Positions 1 to 12,487 of a stretch of DNA of 64,000 nt are shown in pieces. The notes below the pieces were generated by a model. The model was not told the origin of the DNA, did no database searches, and saw only the letters and a list, made by a program, of their open reading frames with translations. The stretch spans positions 4,354,166-4,418,165 of the forward strand of contig NC_087069.1 of the NCBI RefSeq assembly GCF_963678635.1, read 5' to 3'. Each line of letters starts with the position of its first letter. Positions within the stretch are counted from its first letter, which is position 1. The DNA is from Symsagittifera roscoffensis. Its lineage: Eukaryota > Xenacoelomorpha > Acoela > Convolutidae. The position numbers and the translations under genes were made by a program.

Positions 1-979
1 TTGTACCTGTCCTCGAGCTTCAGTTAAAGGAGATGTTAAGAATGGAAGTACTGAATTTTCTGGATTATCTTCATTTCGAATCCTTTTTGTATTGTATTAC
101 TGTTAATGTGTAATTTTCAATGTGTCTTATTGGTTGATTCCAATTGTACAAACGTAGTGGTTTGTTTGTGTAGCACTTTTTTATTCTACGTTTACCTTTT
201 CAATTTGATGGTTTTTGTTTATTGAGTCTTTTAATTTGTGAAGTTCTTGTTTTGCGGTTGTTTTTGATTCTGAGACTGCGTTTCTTTGTTTTGAAAATCT
301 TTTTCTATAATTTGTTTTTGTTTGTTATTTTTTTTATTTTTTTTGTTTGTATTTTTGTTCTTATGTATCCTACTGATTCTCTGTGTGGTGCGATGAGGAG
401 GTAGTATCTGTCGTCGTTAATTAAACAATTGTGTATCATGGTTGTTTGTTTGTTTCCTAAATTGTCTCTTGACATAAGGTTTAGGTGAAAAAATTGGATT
501 GTTGGTTCTAATGTCTTAAACTGTTAGTTCCCACGATTTTAAAGGCTTAACTTGGGTTGTATATTTGGTTGGAGAGAAAAGCGTATATCAATTCCTGAGA
601 ATTTGTATATTCTCGTGACTAACTCTAAGCTAAGATAAACCTACCTAATCTTATTTACGGGTTAAATTTTGTGATCAAGGGTTGGAGAATAGTAAATCGA
701 TCCATAAATTCAGGTATAATTAGAACGCAAGTAATTCGTTAGATACTATTTTATGACTTACTAAGCTAAAGTGTTTTAGCCTGGGTCATCTAAGAGGAAG
801 GGGATCAAGTGAAGGATGAGTAACCGAAGTTCCTCACTGTTTATCTTAATTAAAATGGTTAGTTTTTTGACAAATTTCTGTTAATTTTTGGTCTTTAATA
901 AGGGTTGGGTAGCGAATCGACGTTTGAGGTCGTTAGAGGCTAATTAAATTGGGAGGGGGAGAACAAAATTGTTCTACTT

Positions 980-1136
980 GATCCAAGGATAGGCCCTGAT
1001 GATCAGAGATTTAGATATTCAGAAGTTTGAAAATTTAGATATAGTTTTATTCTAATTAAAGATCCAAAGAAAGCCTTGATGATCTGTTATTTTAAATGAA
1101 GTTTATTTAATTGAAAGCAAGGATAAGCCTTGATAG
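980..1136 (-). repeat. Leader hairpin motif, three copies
   Basis: Three related 20-25-nt units at 980-1004, 1061-1084 and 1117-1136 carry, on the minus strand, versions of AAGGCCTATCCTT flanked by GATC. The first is the clearest. Each can pair as a short stem (CAAGG with CCTTG). The same motif occurs twice in the leader at 42267-42351. Confidence 0.6.
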
Positions 1137-1398
1137 TTTAAAATGAAAGGGTTAAGGTTAAGTTTTCGTTTTGATGATTGTTAGTTTTTGAAATTAGCTG
1201 TTATGTTTTAGGTGATGAAGCTGGGATGAAGAGATGATTTATAAATATACTTTTATAAATTTTTGTTTTTTAAAATTCAATGTTATCTATTTTACAGCTG
1301 ATTTAAGGAAAACGACAAGTGTTGTTTTTATCAATCGTTATTGTATAATTATTAGGTTTAGCGGCATGAAAGATTATTGAAGATGTTTCCTCAAAACT

Positions 1399-1632
1399 TT
1401 ATGTCAGTAAATGAAAATTTAAATTTACTACTGGAAGTATTCTAAATATAAAAGTTTGATCTTGTTTTTGTCGTAAAATCATGAAATCGATTGGTAGATT
1501 TCTTCCTAGTCGTACATCGTCTCTTGTTTGAGGTCTTCTTCCAATACCGGGTAGTTCTCTTTTTGTTCGGAATATTGGATCTGATCTATTGAGTCGTAGA
1601 GACATATCTACTAAGTTTTTGTCATATAACAC
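1399..1632 (-). CDS. Leader ORF, 77 codons, second copy
   Basis: I do not recognise the family. It begins MLYDKNL, has an Arg-rich middle (GRRPQTRDD) and ends NFHLLT. It has exactly the same length as the ORF at 41708-41941 and lies about as far from the LTR end (about 90 nt). By eye the two proteins agree at about 53 of 77 positions, and many differences are conservative (V/I, D/E, L/I, F/Y). The surrounding leader has many indels between copies, whereas this frame has no net length change. That pattern suggests selection on a protein. There is no signal peptide or membrane segment. The role is unknown. Confidence 0.6.
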   Translation of the reverse strand: MLYDKNLVDMSLRLNRSDPIFRTKRELPGIGRRPQTRDDVRLGRNLPIDFMILRQKQDQTFIFRILPVVNLNFHLLT

Positions 1633-1723
1633 TTTTAAAAATGTAGTTTTTGTCTAATTCTAATCTAGTTTTGTCTAAGTTTAGATTAGTTAAGGTCTGT
1701 TCGAGACTTTTGGTCTCACCAGA

Positions 1724-2101
1724 TGAGTTATGTATGGATTACTATAATCATAGAGTAATTTCAGATAAGGTACACCATCTGCTGGTCACGTTATCTTATT
1801 TTCGGCCGGATAGATTCGTGCAACTTCTTAGTCTAATACCGATCTTAATCTTACTCTTATGTCTCCTAGCCTCATTAGATCTAGTGTACACCGGTTTACG
1901 CGAATTAGTTCCAGAATGAGAACAACTGTATTCTAAGTTTAATTCAATTTGTTCTGGTGTTGAAACTACAAGTAGTTTCCACAGTTACAAATAAATAGGT
2001 TGTTAGTTTGATGGAGTATGATTGGTTAGTGTTTAATACTTTATAGAGATAAAATATCATAATAATAACCAATAATAAATACTAGTTTACATCTGGTTCC
2101 A
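1724..2101 (-). repeat. 5' LTR of the second copy
   Basis: On the minus strand it begins TGGAACCAGATG and ends ...ACTCA, matching the TGGAACCTGATC start and ACTCA end of the LTR at 41211-41620. It is about 378 bp against 410 bp. The best conserved part is the right third around the CCGGCCGAAA motif. Boundaries are set by comparison with the complete element. Confidence 0.8.
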
Positions 2102-2332
2102 ACGAGTTAGAAAATCTGTGAACTAGAAAATAATTAACTCGTTTTTGATGACTCATAAGAGGAAAACTGAACGAAAAAGAGTTCGTAAACTGGAAACTAC
2201 AGGACTGTTATTACTGCGAGTTCTTTCACTTACTATGGATGTGTTTTTGTTATATTGGAAATTTTTTAAGTAAAGTACGAATTATTTTTAACTCCACATT
2301 CTACTAATTGATAAAACTTCCACTTGCAATTC

Positions 2333-2539
2333 TTAACGGTCTTGCAGTACACTGTTCCTGGCCAACGACCAATCAAGCTGTTCTTGCATATCCAGGGTAA
2401 TATTTAAGTGTAATTGACGTTCATGGCAAGCGTCTCCAACAAATTCAGCTGCGTCGTGTAGAACCGCAGTAAGACACAGATTTTCTTGATCGTTATGATA
2501 ATCATTCAGCGATGAGTTGTCGAAACGTATCAAGCCACC
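2333..2539 (-). CDS. Candidate 3' terminal exon of an unrecognised host gene
   Basis: An open minus-strand frame of 69 codons with higher GC than its surroundings runs from a plausible acceptor (CATACCCTTAG, AG at 2541-2540) to a TAA at 2333-2335. The protein has ordinary composition, with segments such as LHDAAEFVGD and LDMQEQLDWS. I do not recognise a domain. A second coding-like piece lies just upstream on the same strand (about 2610-2733). Possibly this is the end of a gene broken by the LTR element next to it. Confidence is low because no complete gene model could be built. Confidence 0.35.
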   Translation of the reverse strand, partial: GGLIRFDNSSLNDYHNDQENLCLTAVLHDAAEFVGDACHERQLHLNITLDMQEQLDWSLARNSVLQDR

Positions 2540-2604
2540 CTAAGGGTATGAGTTTTAAAGCAATTTTCTACCTTATTTGATTTGAGTTGAAGAAAATTTT
2601 ATAA

Positions 2605-2733
2605 AAACAGCTGAAAAGTAATTCCTTCGATTAGTGTTTCCAGGGTAAGTTTTTTGAAGCCAGGATAAATTTCTTTAATTACCTCCAAGTCTGCTGTTGT
2701 AACCACTGTTTTTGAACTCGAACGTTTTGCTAC
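2605..2733 (-). CDS. Candidate internal exon, same strand as the exon at 2333-2539
   Basis: On the minus strand, after a possible acceptor (TGATTGAGTAG), an open frame of about 43 codons has normal protein character, with segments such as TTADLEVIKEIYPGF. The frame ends at a TAA near 2592. No good GT donor lies before that stop, so the link to the downstream exon is unresolved. It could be a pseudogene fragment. Confidence 0.3.
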
Positions 2734-2739
2734 TCAATC

Positions 2740-4190
2740 AGATATCAAAATAACTTTCAGACTCCTATTTTTTTAAAAAGTTTAAATCAGACCTCAGGCA
2801 TCTTCCGCGACTCTTAGAAATACTAGAATTAATTTTCTAACTTTTCGCAATTGGTCCAAACAAATTTTAGTTTTTTAATATTTTTTCTTCATTTTGATCT
2901 GAAACAAAATATTTACCAACAAATACGGATTTCTTTTATTAGGATATATCACCAGTTAACTGAACAGTTGGAAAGCTCAAGTTATATCTCGCCCCAAACT
3001 ACACATAACATTTGGTATTTCCCAACCCATTTTTTTTTATACCAACTCTTGTACCATACTCTTATTATGACTACGGATACTTTTATGCTTTTAACCCGAA
3101 CCATCTCCAAACTTTATTCGATACTATTTCACGTGTAAAAAACTACAAGGTCGGTACTCGGAGCACCAATTGAAACTTTTCACCCACGTACCCCAATCTT
3201 TGGTTTTTGGTTTCCGCATGGTACTGAATCTGCTGCAGTACCCCCCCCCCCCCGCCCCCCTTGTTGAAGTAATGGCAATTTACTATACTCCTAGCCTAGA
3301 AATTGGGGAATTAGTAACATCAAATTACTCTCAGACATTTTTAACAACCTTCCCGCATCTCAGTATATTGGCTATTATCCGAATAAAGTCGAATTCCAAG
3401 AAAAAAACAGCCCATCAAAATCAACTATAGATGCAAATTTCAGACCAAGACTTTTTTTTTGTTGTTTATTTTTGATAAATTTTTCTTGAAAAAAGTATCA
3501 GTTTCAAGTTAAATTGTTATTTTTGGTACAAAAATCAATTATTTTATTTTTCAAGATTGTTCATTACAAAACTTATTCCTTCAAAAAATCTCTGGTAATT
3601 GATTTCAAATTGAACTGGTACATATTGCGTTCAAATCAAGATTAAATTTCATTTAAAAGGGATTATCTTTAGTTATAACCATGCAAAATGATTTATAATG
3701 AGAAAAGCTAAAAAAAAAAATTGGTCCAGTTTTGACATACTAGAATTGATTTCTTTAATAATCTTATAGAGACAGGCTGATAATTGCCATGTATTTTCTT
3801 GTTTTCCATATAAATAGACAAAAAATGTTTTTTTTTTTAAAAAAAAGCAATTTCAGTAAAATTTTGAAAGATAAACTGAACTTTTTTTTCACAATGTATT
3901 TGTTAGAACGTTACTCGAAGTTTCTGTTAAGTGCTTAAATTGAGTGTCAAGTGAAAATAGAGCGCTAAGTGTTAAGTGAAAGTTCTGTTAAGTCTTTAAA
4001 AATCTGAAAGTTTCCGTTAAAAAAAACTTGTTAAATCGCTGGCCACAATAATGATCGTTTGTTACATCAAGAAACTTATTAAGAACAAGAAATCTAATTT
4101 ATACCTTTTTGAATTTAGCACTAATGCACAATCAACCCCAACCCACCTGAAGCCAACTGACACAAACGCCAAACTGTAGCCGCGTGCTTT
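2740..4190. other. AT-rich intergenic stretch
   Basis: No supportable gene. It contains a poly-C run near 3240-3262 and many A/T homopolymers. Open frames here are short and of low complexity. Confidence 0.6.
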
Positions 4191-4193
4191 CTT

Positions 4194-4268
4194 ATATTGA
4201 GCAACTATAGCCAGGGTTGAGCATAGTTGCTCAATGCCTTAATATTGAGCAACTATAGCCAGGGTTGA
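4194..4268. repeat. 27-bp direct repeat with embedded inverted repeat
   Basis: The 27-bp unit starting ATATTGAGCAACTATAG occurs at 4194-4220 and 4242-4268. Between them, 4223-4234 (ATAGTTGCTCAA) is the exact reverse complement of 4197-4208 (and of the same segment in the second unit), so either repeat can fold on the spacer. The function is unknown. Confidence 0.8.
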
Positions 4269-4269
4269 C

Positions 4270-6529
4270 TCGCCCCCATAATGATTTGGAGCGTTGTTAC
4301 CGTTTTTTTCTTCACCCGTTTTTGTTTTTTAGTGCTAACGACTCAAACTTTGCGTTTCATAAAATATAAAGTTTTGTGTTTAATTTTTATTATAAAACAT
4401 GCTGAAATAAACTTCAAGAGATCGCTGTACGATAATTTTTTCAACATCTTTTGAAAATCCGCTGATGATTTTGTGATTATGATGTTCTCACAAAATGTTC
4501 TCTCAAAATAAGTTGTTCTGATCTGTGATTAGAAAAAAAAATGTTTTGCTTCTTTAGCACTGATTCAAAACATTTTAGCGATGGTGAAGCCATGAATTAC
4601 GATGATTTTTTAACGATCAACTGCTAATTTTTTATAGCTAGTTGAGCGCTACTTCTATCATTGTTTTTCAGCGCTAAATCATCGTTTATTCATTACAATT
4701 TTATCTATGTTCGTCAAAAAAATAGCTATTTCACTATATATGAAACAACGTGCTATTATTCGAAAACTTTTACTACAATTTGATTAACAATTTTTCATCA
4801 AAAACTAAGATTGGGATAACCTGAAAACTTCAAAACAGCAAATGCATTGACTATATTAAAATTTGAAATGTACCCGAAGTCACAAAAATTGGATACGAAT
4901 TGATTGTACGCAGAAAAGTCCACACATTAACGTAAGCATACAATCGATTTATATACAATCGTTTCGCAAACGATAATCTACACTACACATAGACATATTT
5001 TTTGCACCAAAAATAAACGGATTTTAGGGCAAAAATATTCATTTTACTATTCTATACAACTTTTTATAATCTGTGGATAATCTGCATATATTCAGTATAT
5101 TCTTTTTAAACAATAAAACTTTATAATCTGTTGATAATCTATATGTAATCTGTAGGTAACCAGTAAATATTTAACAAACAAAATCTAGCAAATAATTCTT
5201 ACCGGGAAAATTCTTCCTCATTGGTTTTGTGTGCATAGCTCATTTGAGGAAAATCGTTTAACGCAAGTTAAAAATTTCAAGAGATCCCTTAAAGGTATTG
5301 CAATTTGAGGGTTCGCTTAGAAAATGAAAAGTAATTTTTGTGCAATATTTCTTCAAATGCCAGTTATAAAACTAAATTTTAGCCCATTTTTGTGAAAAAA
5401 AGCCTCAACAAAACTTAGAGCTATTACTTTTGCTGCAGTATGTTATCAAGTTACTGATTTTAACGAAACACCTGCAATATAATTTTATTTCGATATTCAT
5501 TTCAATTGATGGGCAACTATGAGAGAATGTCAGTATACAAAATGTATATAGTTTGTCTTTAATCTGTATAGACAAAAACAGTCTTAGATTGTTTTGTTAA
5601 TTAATATATCTAAAGAAACTGTATTATAAATACAGTGTAAAAACAGCCGGCCTAACAAAAATAATCATCATTGTTTTTAAAATTATATAATCAAAATTTA
5701 ATCATAAAAAGTTACAATATATTTGAAATCTACCTATCTTTCTCAGATATTCAATTTTTATCCATTTTTTTATTGCGACTAACAACCGGCTCTACATTTT
5801 GTCAATTTTGTCAACACATGTTGTTAAGCTTGCACATCGTTAGGGGGACAACGGCGTTGTCTATAAAGTTCTGAAAACTTATATGTGGTGTCTTCAGGGT
5901 TTAAAAAGTAGGCATTAAACATTGTGGGTTCGAGTAATCAAATAATTACTTCAAAATTATCGAAACAAGAATCATTATAAAACTACAGTCTCTACAAGGC
6001 TGTCAGATTCTGCGAAATTTTCTCTGATTATTCACTGAAGTTTGTTATTAGTCCTTTTGTATTTTAGGCGACAGTAAACTCAATGAAAAACGGCTTCTTA
6101 TTTTTGCTTAAGATGATGAAAACAATTTTTAAATTTAGAAAAAAAACTGAAGAATGCAACAAAATTATGAATATATTTTGACCTTGAATTTTTACAGCCC
6201 CTTCCTGCCTTGATAAACATAGGACTCAAATGATCAAAATCACTTCGATGAGATGTTCTGATGATTGCAAAAAAAGTTTAGGAGATTCAACTCGAGCTTG
6301 AAGTCAAGTTCGCTTAGTGTTTAATTTTAAAGAGCAAAATGATTTCAGTTCACAAAAAATTGATTCTAAGCGATCAATTTGACAGCAATTTGTTCAAAGG
6401 GTTATGAAAGGAACTAGAAGAACACCAAAAAAATGTAGCTGCAAACTAACAGAACAATAGAGATCTTTCTGCAGAGCAGAATCTTTCGACCACAGTTATT
6501 CCGGAAAAATGTGTTTTTTTCTCTTAGTG
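4270..6529. other. AT-rich intergenic stretch
   Basis: I see no gene, RNA or clear repeat. It consists of A/T runs with dispersed short degenerate repeats. Confidence 0.55.
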
Positions 6530-6964
6530 CAGGGGCGGATCTAGGATTTTCTCGTGGGGGGGGGGGCGGATTTTTTCAAAACTTGGTCGACTTTTTTTAG
6601 GTCGACCAAATTGATTTTCTGAGCTCTCCCCAAACTAAAAAGACCCTGATGTGGCCAAAATTTCTGCGCCGCAGGCAAATTTTTGAAAAAAAAAAACAGG
6701 CCAAAAAGTCATTTTTGAGCATTTTTTGGAAACCTTTTACCAAAACATCGCTTTATTTCGGCGCGCACTCCCCCCTCAAAATTAGTGTATGTTGGCGTGA
6801 AAAGCGCCTTTTTAAAAACTCTAGGGTCCGACACCAAAAATGGATATATCAAAATAATACAAAGAGGGGACCCTTTGAGTCGGCAGCAGGTCGAATCCCT
6901 GAGGGGGTGTAGGCGTCCGCCACCCCCAATCGCCCCCCTCCCACGCCCCCTAAATCCGGCCCTG
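6530..6964. mobile_element. hAT-like MITE (435 bp)
   Basis: It starts CAGGGGCGGATCTAGGA and ends with the imperfect inverted counterpart TAAATCCGGCCCTG. Flanking 8-mers TCTTAGTG and TCTTAACG agree at 6 of 8 positions, as expected for an aged 8-bp target duplication. Its inside is related, in inverted orientation, to 62505-62871. It has no transposase coding capacity. Terminal sequence and target size point to the hAT superfamily. Confidence 0.8.
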
Positions 6965-8100
6965 TCTTAACGACAATTTTTCTTAACTCTCGATTGATGG
7001 TTTTAATACGTCTTTTTAGTGTCGTTTAAATCCCAACTGAAATATTTTAACAGGGAGAAAAGAACAGTTGAGTTCTTCTGAAGATTACATACGGTACCTG
7101 AGTTTTCGTAGTTAACCTAAAAAGATCAAATAAAAATGGATGGAGGAGCGAAAAAAAGTTGCAACTTTTAAAATTGATTCTATTACTTTAAAGGATTCCT
7201 TTTAATTCTTTTTACCACAAAAACAAAGACTAGCAAATGTTATTGGTTGCTGTGGAAACATCACGGAAATTTCAAGAAAAAATTGCAGTAATTCAAGAAA
7301 AAGTTGATCCTATTTTTTTTTCATTTCCGGCTGTCCTTTTTGCTTTGTAAAGGATTTGAAGAATGCAAGATATTCAGCAGCAGTCTTATTGACTATAGCT
7401 ATCTCCCACAAATGAGAAACAAAGCAAAAAAACAAAGACAATTTAAACGAAAATAAAAAAAAAATCGTTTTATTTTCACATAAATATTAAATACTTCTTC
7501 AAAGGTGTCAAACAAGGTTTGCAAAAACGTTGGAAATTTTTTTTTATGTGTACAGCCAACAAATTCTTAGCTTAAAAAGGAAAAGAATACATGTTGCTTT
7601 ATCGAACAAATATAGGCATAGAGCAAAAACTTCAGAGCAGTTTTTTCAACGCTGATTAACTTTTCATTTTGTCCGAGAAACTCATTTCATTTTGTCCGAG
7701 TATTAACTGAAAAACATTTTCTATGATAAATCATTCGAAAAATTCTGATAATTATTTGTGATCTCATTTGGTGATTTTTTGTAACTGTTGTTTTCATCCT
7801 GACAGATCTGTTTCAGGTTGTCACTTTTTTTCAGAAGTTTGGCAAAAAAAATAAGATGAAATCCCGAGTTCGACAGAATTGCAAGCAAAGTAACGTGTCG
7901 CAACGTAAAGAAAACAAGTTTTTTCATAGACAGTTACTTCTTGTTCTGCGCTTCTAGCGCCACATGTTGTCTTGGTAAACACAATATCACTTGACTAACA
8001 TAAATAACTTTAAAAAACATACATATGTATAATAATCATATATTGTTTGCCATTCCGGAACGGATGACCTTACCCCTGGGGAAAACTAAATTTCATTGAA
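6965..8100. other. AT-rich intergenic stretch
   Basis: No supportable gene. Homopolymers and low-complexity sequence only. Confidence 0.5.
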
Positions 8101-8423
8101 TTTTTTAAGTCGTCACCCTAGGACTGCAGATTATCAGGTCTTGTGAAACCTAAAGATGAGTTTTTAAGTTCCCGTAGGACTGCGTTGTCGAGTTTATTAT
8201 CGTTTCACTGAGGTTTGAGTTGCAATTCCCTTTTGTTTGATTATTTCTCCTCTTCGTCTTTTTGTTTTTTTTTGCGTTTTCGTTCGAAGTTCCGACTGGT
8301 AGACCGTCTCTTCTTTTAAACTGTCTTTTGCCTTCTGGTTTTGAGTGTAGAGTACAAAAAAACTTCATGTTGATTTGATTAGGAGTCTGTGTCTGGGCTG
8401 TGGCTTGGCAATATGGAAGTTAA

Positions 8424-9633
8424 CTATGTCAATTGTTTTAACAGTCGGTTTTGTAAGGCCTCGAAGAATTGTACGTACGCTTGGTATTCCGGCAATTTCT
8501 GGTTAAATCGCATTTCTTGGATGAAGTGTTTGATGCTTTTGTTCTCTTCCTTTGGCCTAAACTCGGTTGGTTTATAATCGGTTGCCGCTTTTTCGCCTGT
8601 TCTTTTCCCTGTTGGTTTCATTTTGCGCGTCTGAGGGCTTTCTTGTAATGTTTGGCCCTGCCTTTTCTCCCCGTCACTGTTTTTTGGCATACAATTGCGT
8701 ATTCTGTTAACATTGGATCTTGTGGTGTGTTTGGCTGTTCATTGTATGAAAACAAAAACAAGGTTCTGTTCTCCATGCGAATTTGTCAGCATCTTAATCA
8801 CTTAGACGGGAAGGCCAGCGCGTCGTTCGTATTTCTTTGGATTTGGTAAAAAGGCAAATTCACTATTTCTTAGTAGACGTGGTTCTTGTGGACGTGCTGG
8901 TTTTCGCTGGATTGTCACGTCATATTCCGAGATTCATTGGAGATCATGCATGATATCAGCTGCAGCGGTGGGTTCATCCAAGTTTTTTTCCCAGCTAAAC
9001 ATGCGTGTCTTGCGTTCTCCCAATTTAGAGCATTTGGTGAGCTAGATGTTGCTAAAGTCGATCAAAACTGTGTTGTGTTTTCTCCCCATGTGCACCTCAA
9101 TCAGTGTAATAATTGTTATTCAGTGTGGATTTATACGTGTTTTTATCATTTTGGTGACGTTGGTTGTTAGTTTAAATAGTGTGTTGTTTTCATAACCATT
9201 TTTGTGTTTGGTTCTTTCGTTGTACCATTCCTATCAATCTATTGTCGTCTACTGATGCCAAAAACACTTTTACGTACTTTGATTTAAAAATTATAAGAAA
9301 TTTTTTGCCGTAAATGTTTGATAATTTGGTAGTTTTTTGCGCAGAGAAAACAATTTCTAGAAATGGTGTTTTCTCAATCAGTTGTCTGGCGTTTTAAATT
9401 TTTTGAATTTCGGGGATGTTTGCTTCTGTTGTGTTTGATGTCCATTTTTTGGGTGTCGTAGTTGTCTTTGAGCTTCGTCTGTGCCTTATGGGATTGGACA
9501 GGCTTTGTTCCCGGTCAGAGTCCCCAGTCCAATTTTCTCTGTTGGTGTTTTTTGAGTTATTTCCCGCTCTGTTTCTTGCTCCATCGGGGCTAAAACCACC
9601 CTCGAAGACTTGAGTCAAGTTTACGATTTTCAA
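8424..9633 (-). pseudogene. Integrase/post-integrase remnant of the decayed gypsy element
   Basis: Downstream of the RNase H linker on the minus strand, two charged coding-like segments remain open: 9394-9633 (79 codons) and 8424-8690 (88 codons, containing TEFRPKEENKSIKHFIQEMR). Their position suggests integrase and its C-terminal tail, but I could not identify an intact HHCC or DDE motif. The intervening sequence is broken by stops. Confidence 0.45.
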
Positions 9634-10019
9634 TTATGTTTTGTTGTTGAGCAACTGATAACCAGCTGGTTTTATGAGAGACTGAGTTACTTTTGATTGG
9701 TTCGCATTACCGCTTTTGAATTTTTTGGAAGTTTTGGAATTCACTTGAGGTTTTTCCCTGCTTTTTAGCGTTTTTTTCTTTTTCGGCGTGGTTTTTGATC
9801 AATTGATACGGTGGTTGTTTCTGATTGGCTTAGTTATTTAGAATTAGGTTGTCAAGACTGTGATCGAGAGAGTTAATTAACGCCACTACAAAAACCTCAT
9901 CATGCCCGCTGGGGTGTATTGCTAATCCAACTGGATTCCGTGACATATATTCTATTAGTCCCATTTTGTTACTTGTCAAAACTGAAAACGATTAGTCGGT
10001 CGATCCATCTGGTGAGCGT

Positions 10020-11150
10020 AATTTGACTAGTTTTTGATCTTTCAGCTGCTTTTAATACACTGATCAAAGCTTGATGGTCTGTGATTACCGTAAGGCTTCT
10101 CAAGTATAGATAATTTTAGGTGTTAGATAGCACAAGTGACCTCTACAAAAAGGTATTACTGTACAATTCTCTTTAGTGTGCAATTCAGTAATCTCATCGC
10201 GTAGGCTGTTGCGTCCTATCCTTTTTCAGTGCGTTGTTCCAGTTCTGCCCTAAACCCGGATGTTCATACACCGCCTACCACGCGGGTCTCAAATTTGTGG
10301 TCGAAATGTTCGCTTTCTGTAATTTTTGAATCTATTTTTGAATTTTTGAATCTTTTTGTTTTCAAAGGCTGAGATATGTTCAGGTTTCCAGTTAAGTGTT
10401 TACTTTGATCTGTCCTTTTTTTAGGTTTGGGTGGAATAAAGCAGCAGTTTGAGCGAGGCGAGGTATGAATCAAGCGAGGAGATTTATTGAACCCATGAAA
10501 AAAATTTTTTGTTTAATTGTTTTGGTGCAAGTCTTTTTTCAGTTTTAACTGTTTTCTAATCAGTGATTTGTTGCCCTCGCTCTTTATTTTAATCCTAGCT
10601 TTTCTGCTTTTTTGCCTCCGAACTTACATTTGTCTAGTGATATTGCTAACTTTTCTTCATCGAGTTTTCTTAGGACTGTTTTTAGCATCTCTTTATTTAA
10701 TTCGTGGATATTTTCCTCAATATGAGGATATCGTCTAGATATGCATATGTATCTTTACTTTGTAAAAGTTAGATTCATGGCCTCCTGGAGTTTAGCTCGC
10801 CTGTCTGTCAAGCCATAGAGTCCCGTTTAAAATTGATACGTCTCTGTGGCGTCGCCGCCAATGTAGCCGAAGGTGCATTGTTCTCTGGTTCGCTGATCCA
10901 GAGGGTTTTAAGAATTTGCATATCTTAAAACGAAGTTTCAAATTAATGTCTGTTCTTTCTTGTTCGATATCACAATTTGGGCGATGCTTTTTAGCAGATG
11001 GTCGATATTAGGCATCTGGTATTTGTTGGATTTTATGTATAAATGTGATTATCTTCCTAGAAATTAGTGCCAGTTTTACCGTTTGATCTCTTCTTACGGT
11101 TATTTTATATCGGCTTATGAATTGTTTATCCGAAAATTTTTGAGTCTTAT
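10020..11150 (-). pseudogene. RT-RNase H remnant of the decayed gypsy element
   Basis: Minus-strand translation shows TETYQF, a stop, then TGLYGLTD, followed by an AYLDDIL box at 10725-10745. The RNase H end contains TDHQALISVLK (about 10050-10085). Stops and frame changes occur between these landmarks. The order RT, RNase H, integrase is typical of Ty3/gypsy. Confidence 0.7.
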
Positions 11151-12487
11151 GATGTGCTTTTGTTCTATTAGTTTGTTCAGTTCCCTTTCAAATCATTCTT
11201 GCAGGTGAATTATATTTGTCTTCCTTTCTGTTGAATTGGGATAACATCTTTCACGAATTGAGTTTTCATAACGTCCTTTTTTAACTTTCCGATTCGCTCA
11301 CAGAGTTGTTCGAAATTATCTTTCACCTATTGTTTGATTTCAGGGTTTGAGTATTTTTTTTCGTGGATGATAACCATCTGATACTCAGGTTCCGGTTGTA
11401 AGATGAGTCTTTTTCCTTGGACGTTTGCCATTTGATCAGTCCTCGAACTTTAACGCAATAATTAGTCTTCCTTAAGATTTGATAAATTCTCTTTTGTAGA
11501 ATGCTAGATTTCGTTCTGCATCATCCGGTGGGATGTTTTTAAATCTTCCTGAGTGATCGTTATCGCGCAAATGATGTGCTCTCTTTTCGTTGATAAGTTT
11601 CATTGGGCTTCCCGAGTCCGCAATGGCAAAGATTGTTGCCAGTTTTGTTTTAGTTTTACTAAATATCCGTTGAGATCCTCTTCGTTGATATTTGCCTATG
11701 TTTTTAAATCAAATGCGTCGACGACTGTTATTACCGTGAAATCACCTCCTGGGAGTTGGTTCTACATGTTTGAAGTTGCCAGTTCCGCAATTTCCGTCAT
11801 TTTTTATTGTCTAGTCGTCTTCCGACTGTTCTTCAATATCTTCGCGCATGTAGCTAACATTTATTGATTGACAAACTTTTGCGAAGTGTTCAATTTTGGC
11901 ACAATTGTTCATTACTTTGTCCTTGGCAGGACTTGATTTTAGGCGGTTTGGTCCAAATTGTCTTCCAAACTTATGGCATTGTTTTCACCGAACTTGCGTT
12001 TCGTTTTCCCCTTGTCTTTTTGTTTTGCAAGGTAGGATCTGTCTTCCTCTTTAGCCGCGACCTCATTGGCTACTCTGGAAAGTCTGCAAACCCCGTACTC
12101 GATGTTGTATTTAGTCTAGTGAATTATGCTTGGTTGTTGAGGTTTCCAATGGATTGGTTTTCATAGTTCTACTATCTTCGGTACCTTTATTGCGACGAAC
12201 GGCGTATTCATACGCATCTTTTGAGTATCTGGTTTCTGCTAGTAGTTCCTCTGCTACTTATTGGTTACACATATGTGCAGTGAACATGTCTCTGGCCGAT
12301 TCGTCCCTCTCTTTTGCCGCAGTCTGCGCGTGATGTTAATTCCACTAGATCCGCGTGAAACTGTCTTGAGGACTAGATCTTCTTTTGTTCTTGGCAGATG
12401 AAATTGTATCTTTCGAATGCGATAATACGATTGGTAACAAAAATATCTTCCAATGTCATCATTAATTTTTTCGTTGTCACAGATTTT

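Larger units (their letters stand above)
1..2101 (-). mobile_element. Second, divergent copy of the large LTR element (5' LTR plus leader, cut by the window edge)
   Basis: Read on the minus strand this stretch matches the LTR, primer-binding region, leader ORF and leader of the element at 41211-43300. The order of landmarks is the same and the spacing is similar. The LTR is 1724-2101, the leader ORF 1399-1632, and the leader runs left to base 1, where the gag start would be expected. The rest of the copy lies outside the window, so its second LTR and target duplication cannot be seen. Identity is clearly lower than between the two LTRs of the other copy, so this is a separate and older insertion or a sister subfamily. 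Confidence 0.85.
8100..12487 (-). mobile_element. Decayed Ty3/gypsy element, lineage distinct from the 18.9-kb element
   Basis: Read on the minus strand, gypsy landmarks appear in order, in broken frames. A gag knuckle remnant (CAKIEHFAKVC) is near 11870-11905. RT with the YLDD box is at 10730-10741. An RNase H end containing TDHQALISVL is near 10050-10085. The RNase H-integrase linker (KMGLIEYMSRNP) is near 9930-9965. Many stops and shifts interrupt them, so the element is a pseudogene. The upstream gag end falls in the N gap. No LTR could be delimited: the left end near 8100 is where coding-like, GC-richer sequence stops. Confidence 0.75.

Noticed and set aside
222-404. 60-codon hydrophobic frame
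   Set aside because: It is antisense to the leader of the second copy and is made of Phe/Leu from T-rich DNA.
3170-3430. 86-codon frame with a poly-proline run
   Set aside because: It runs through a poly-C tract; no other coding sign.
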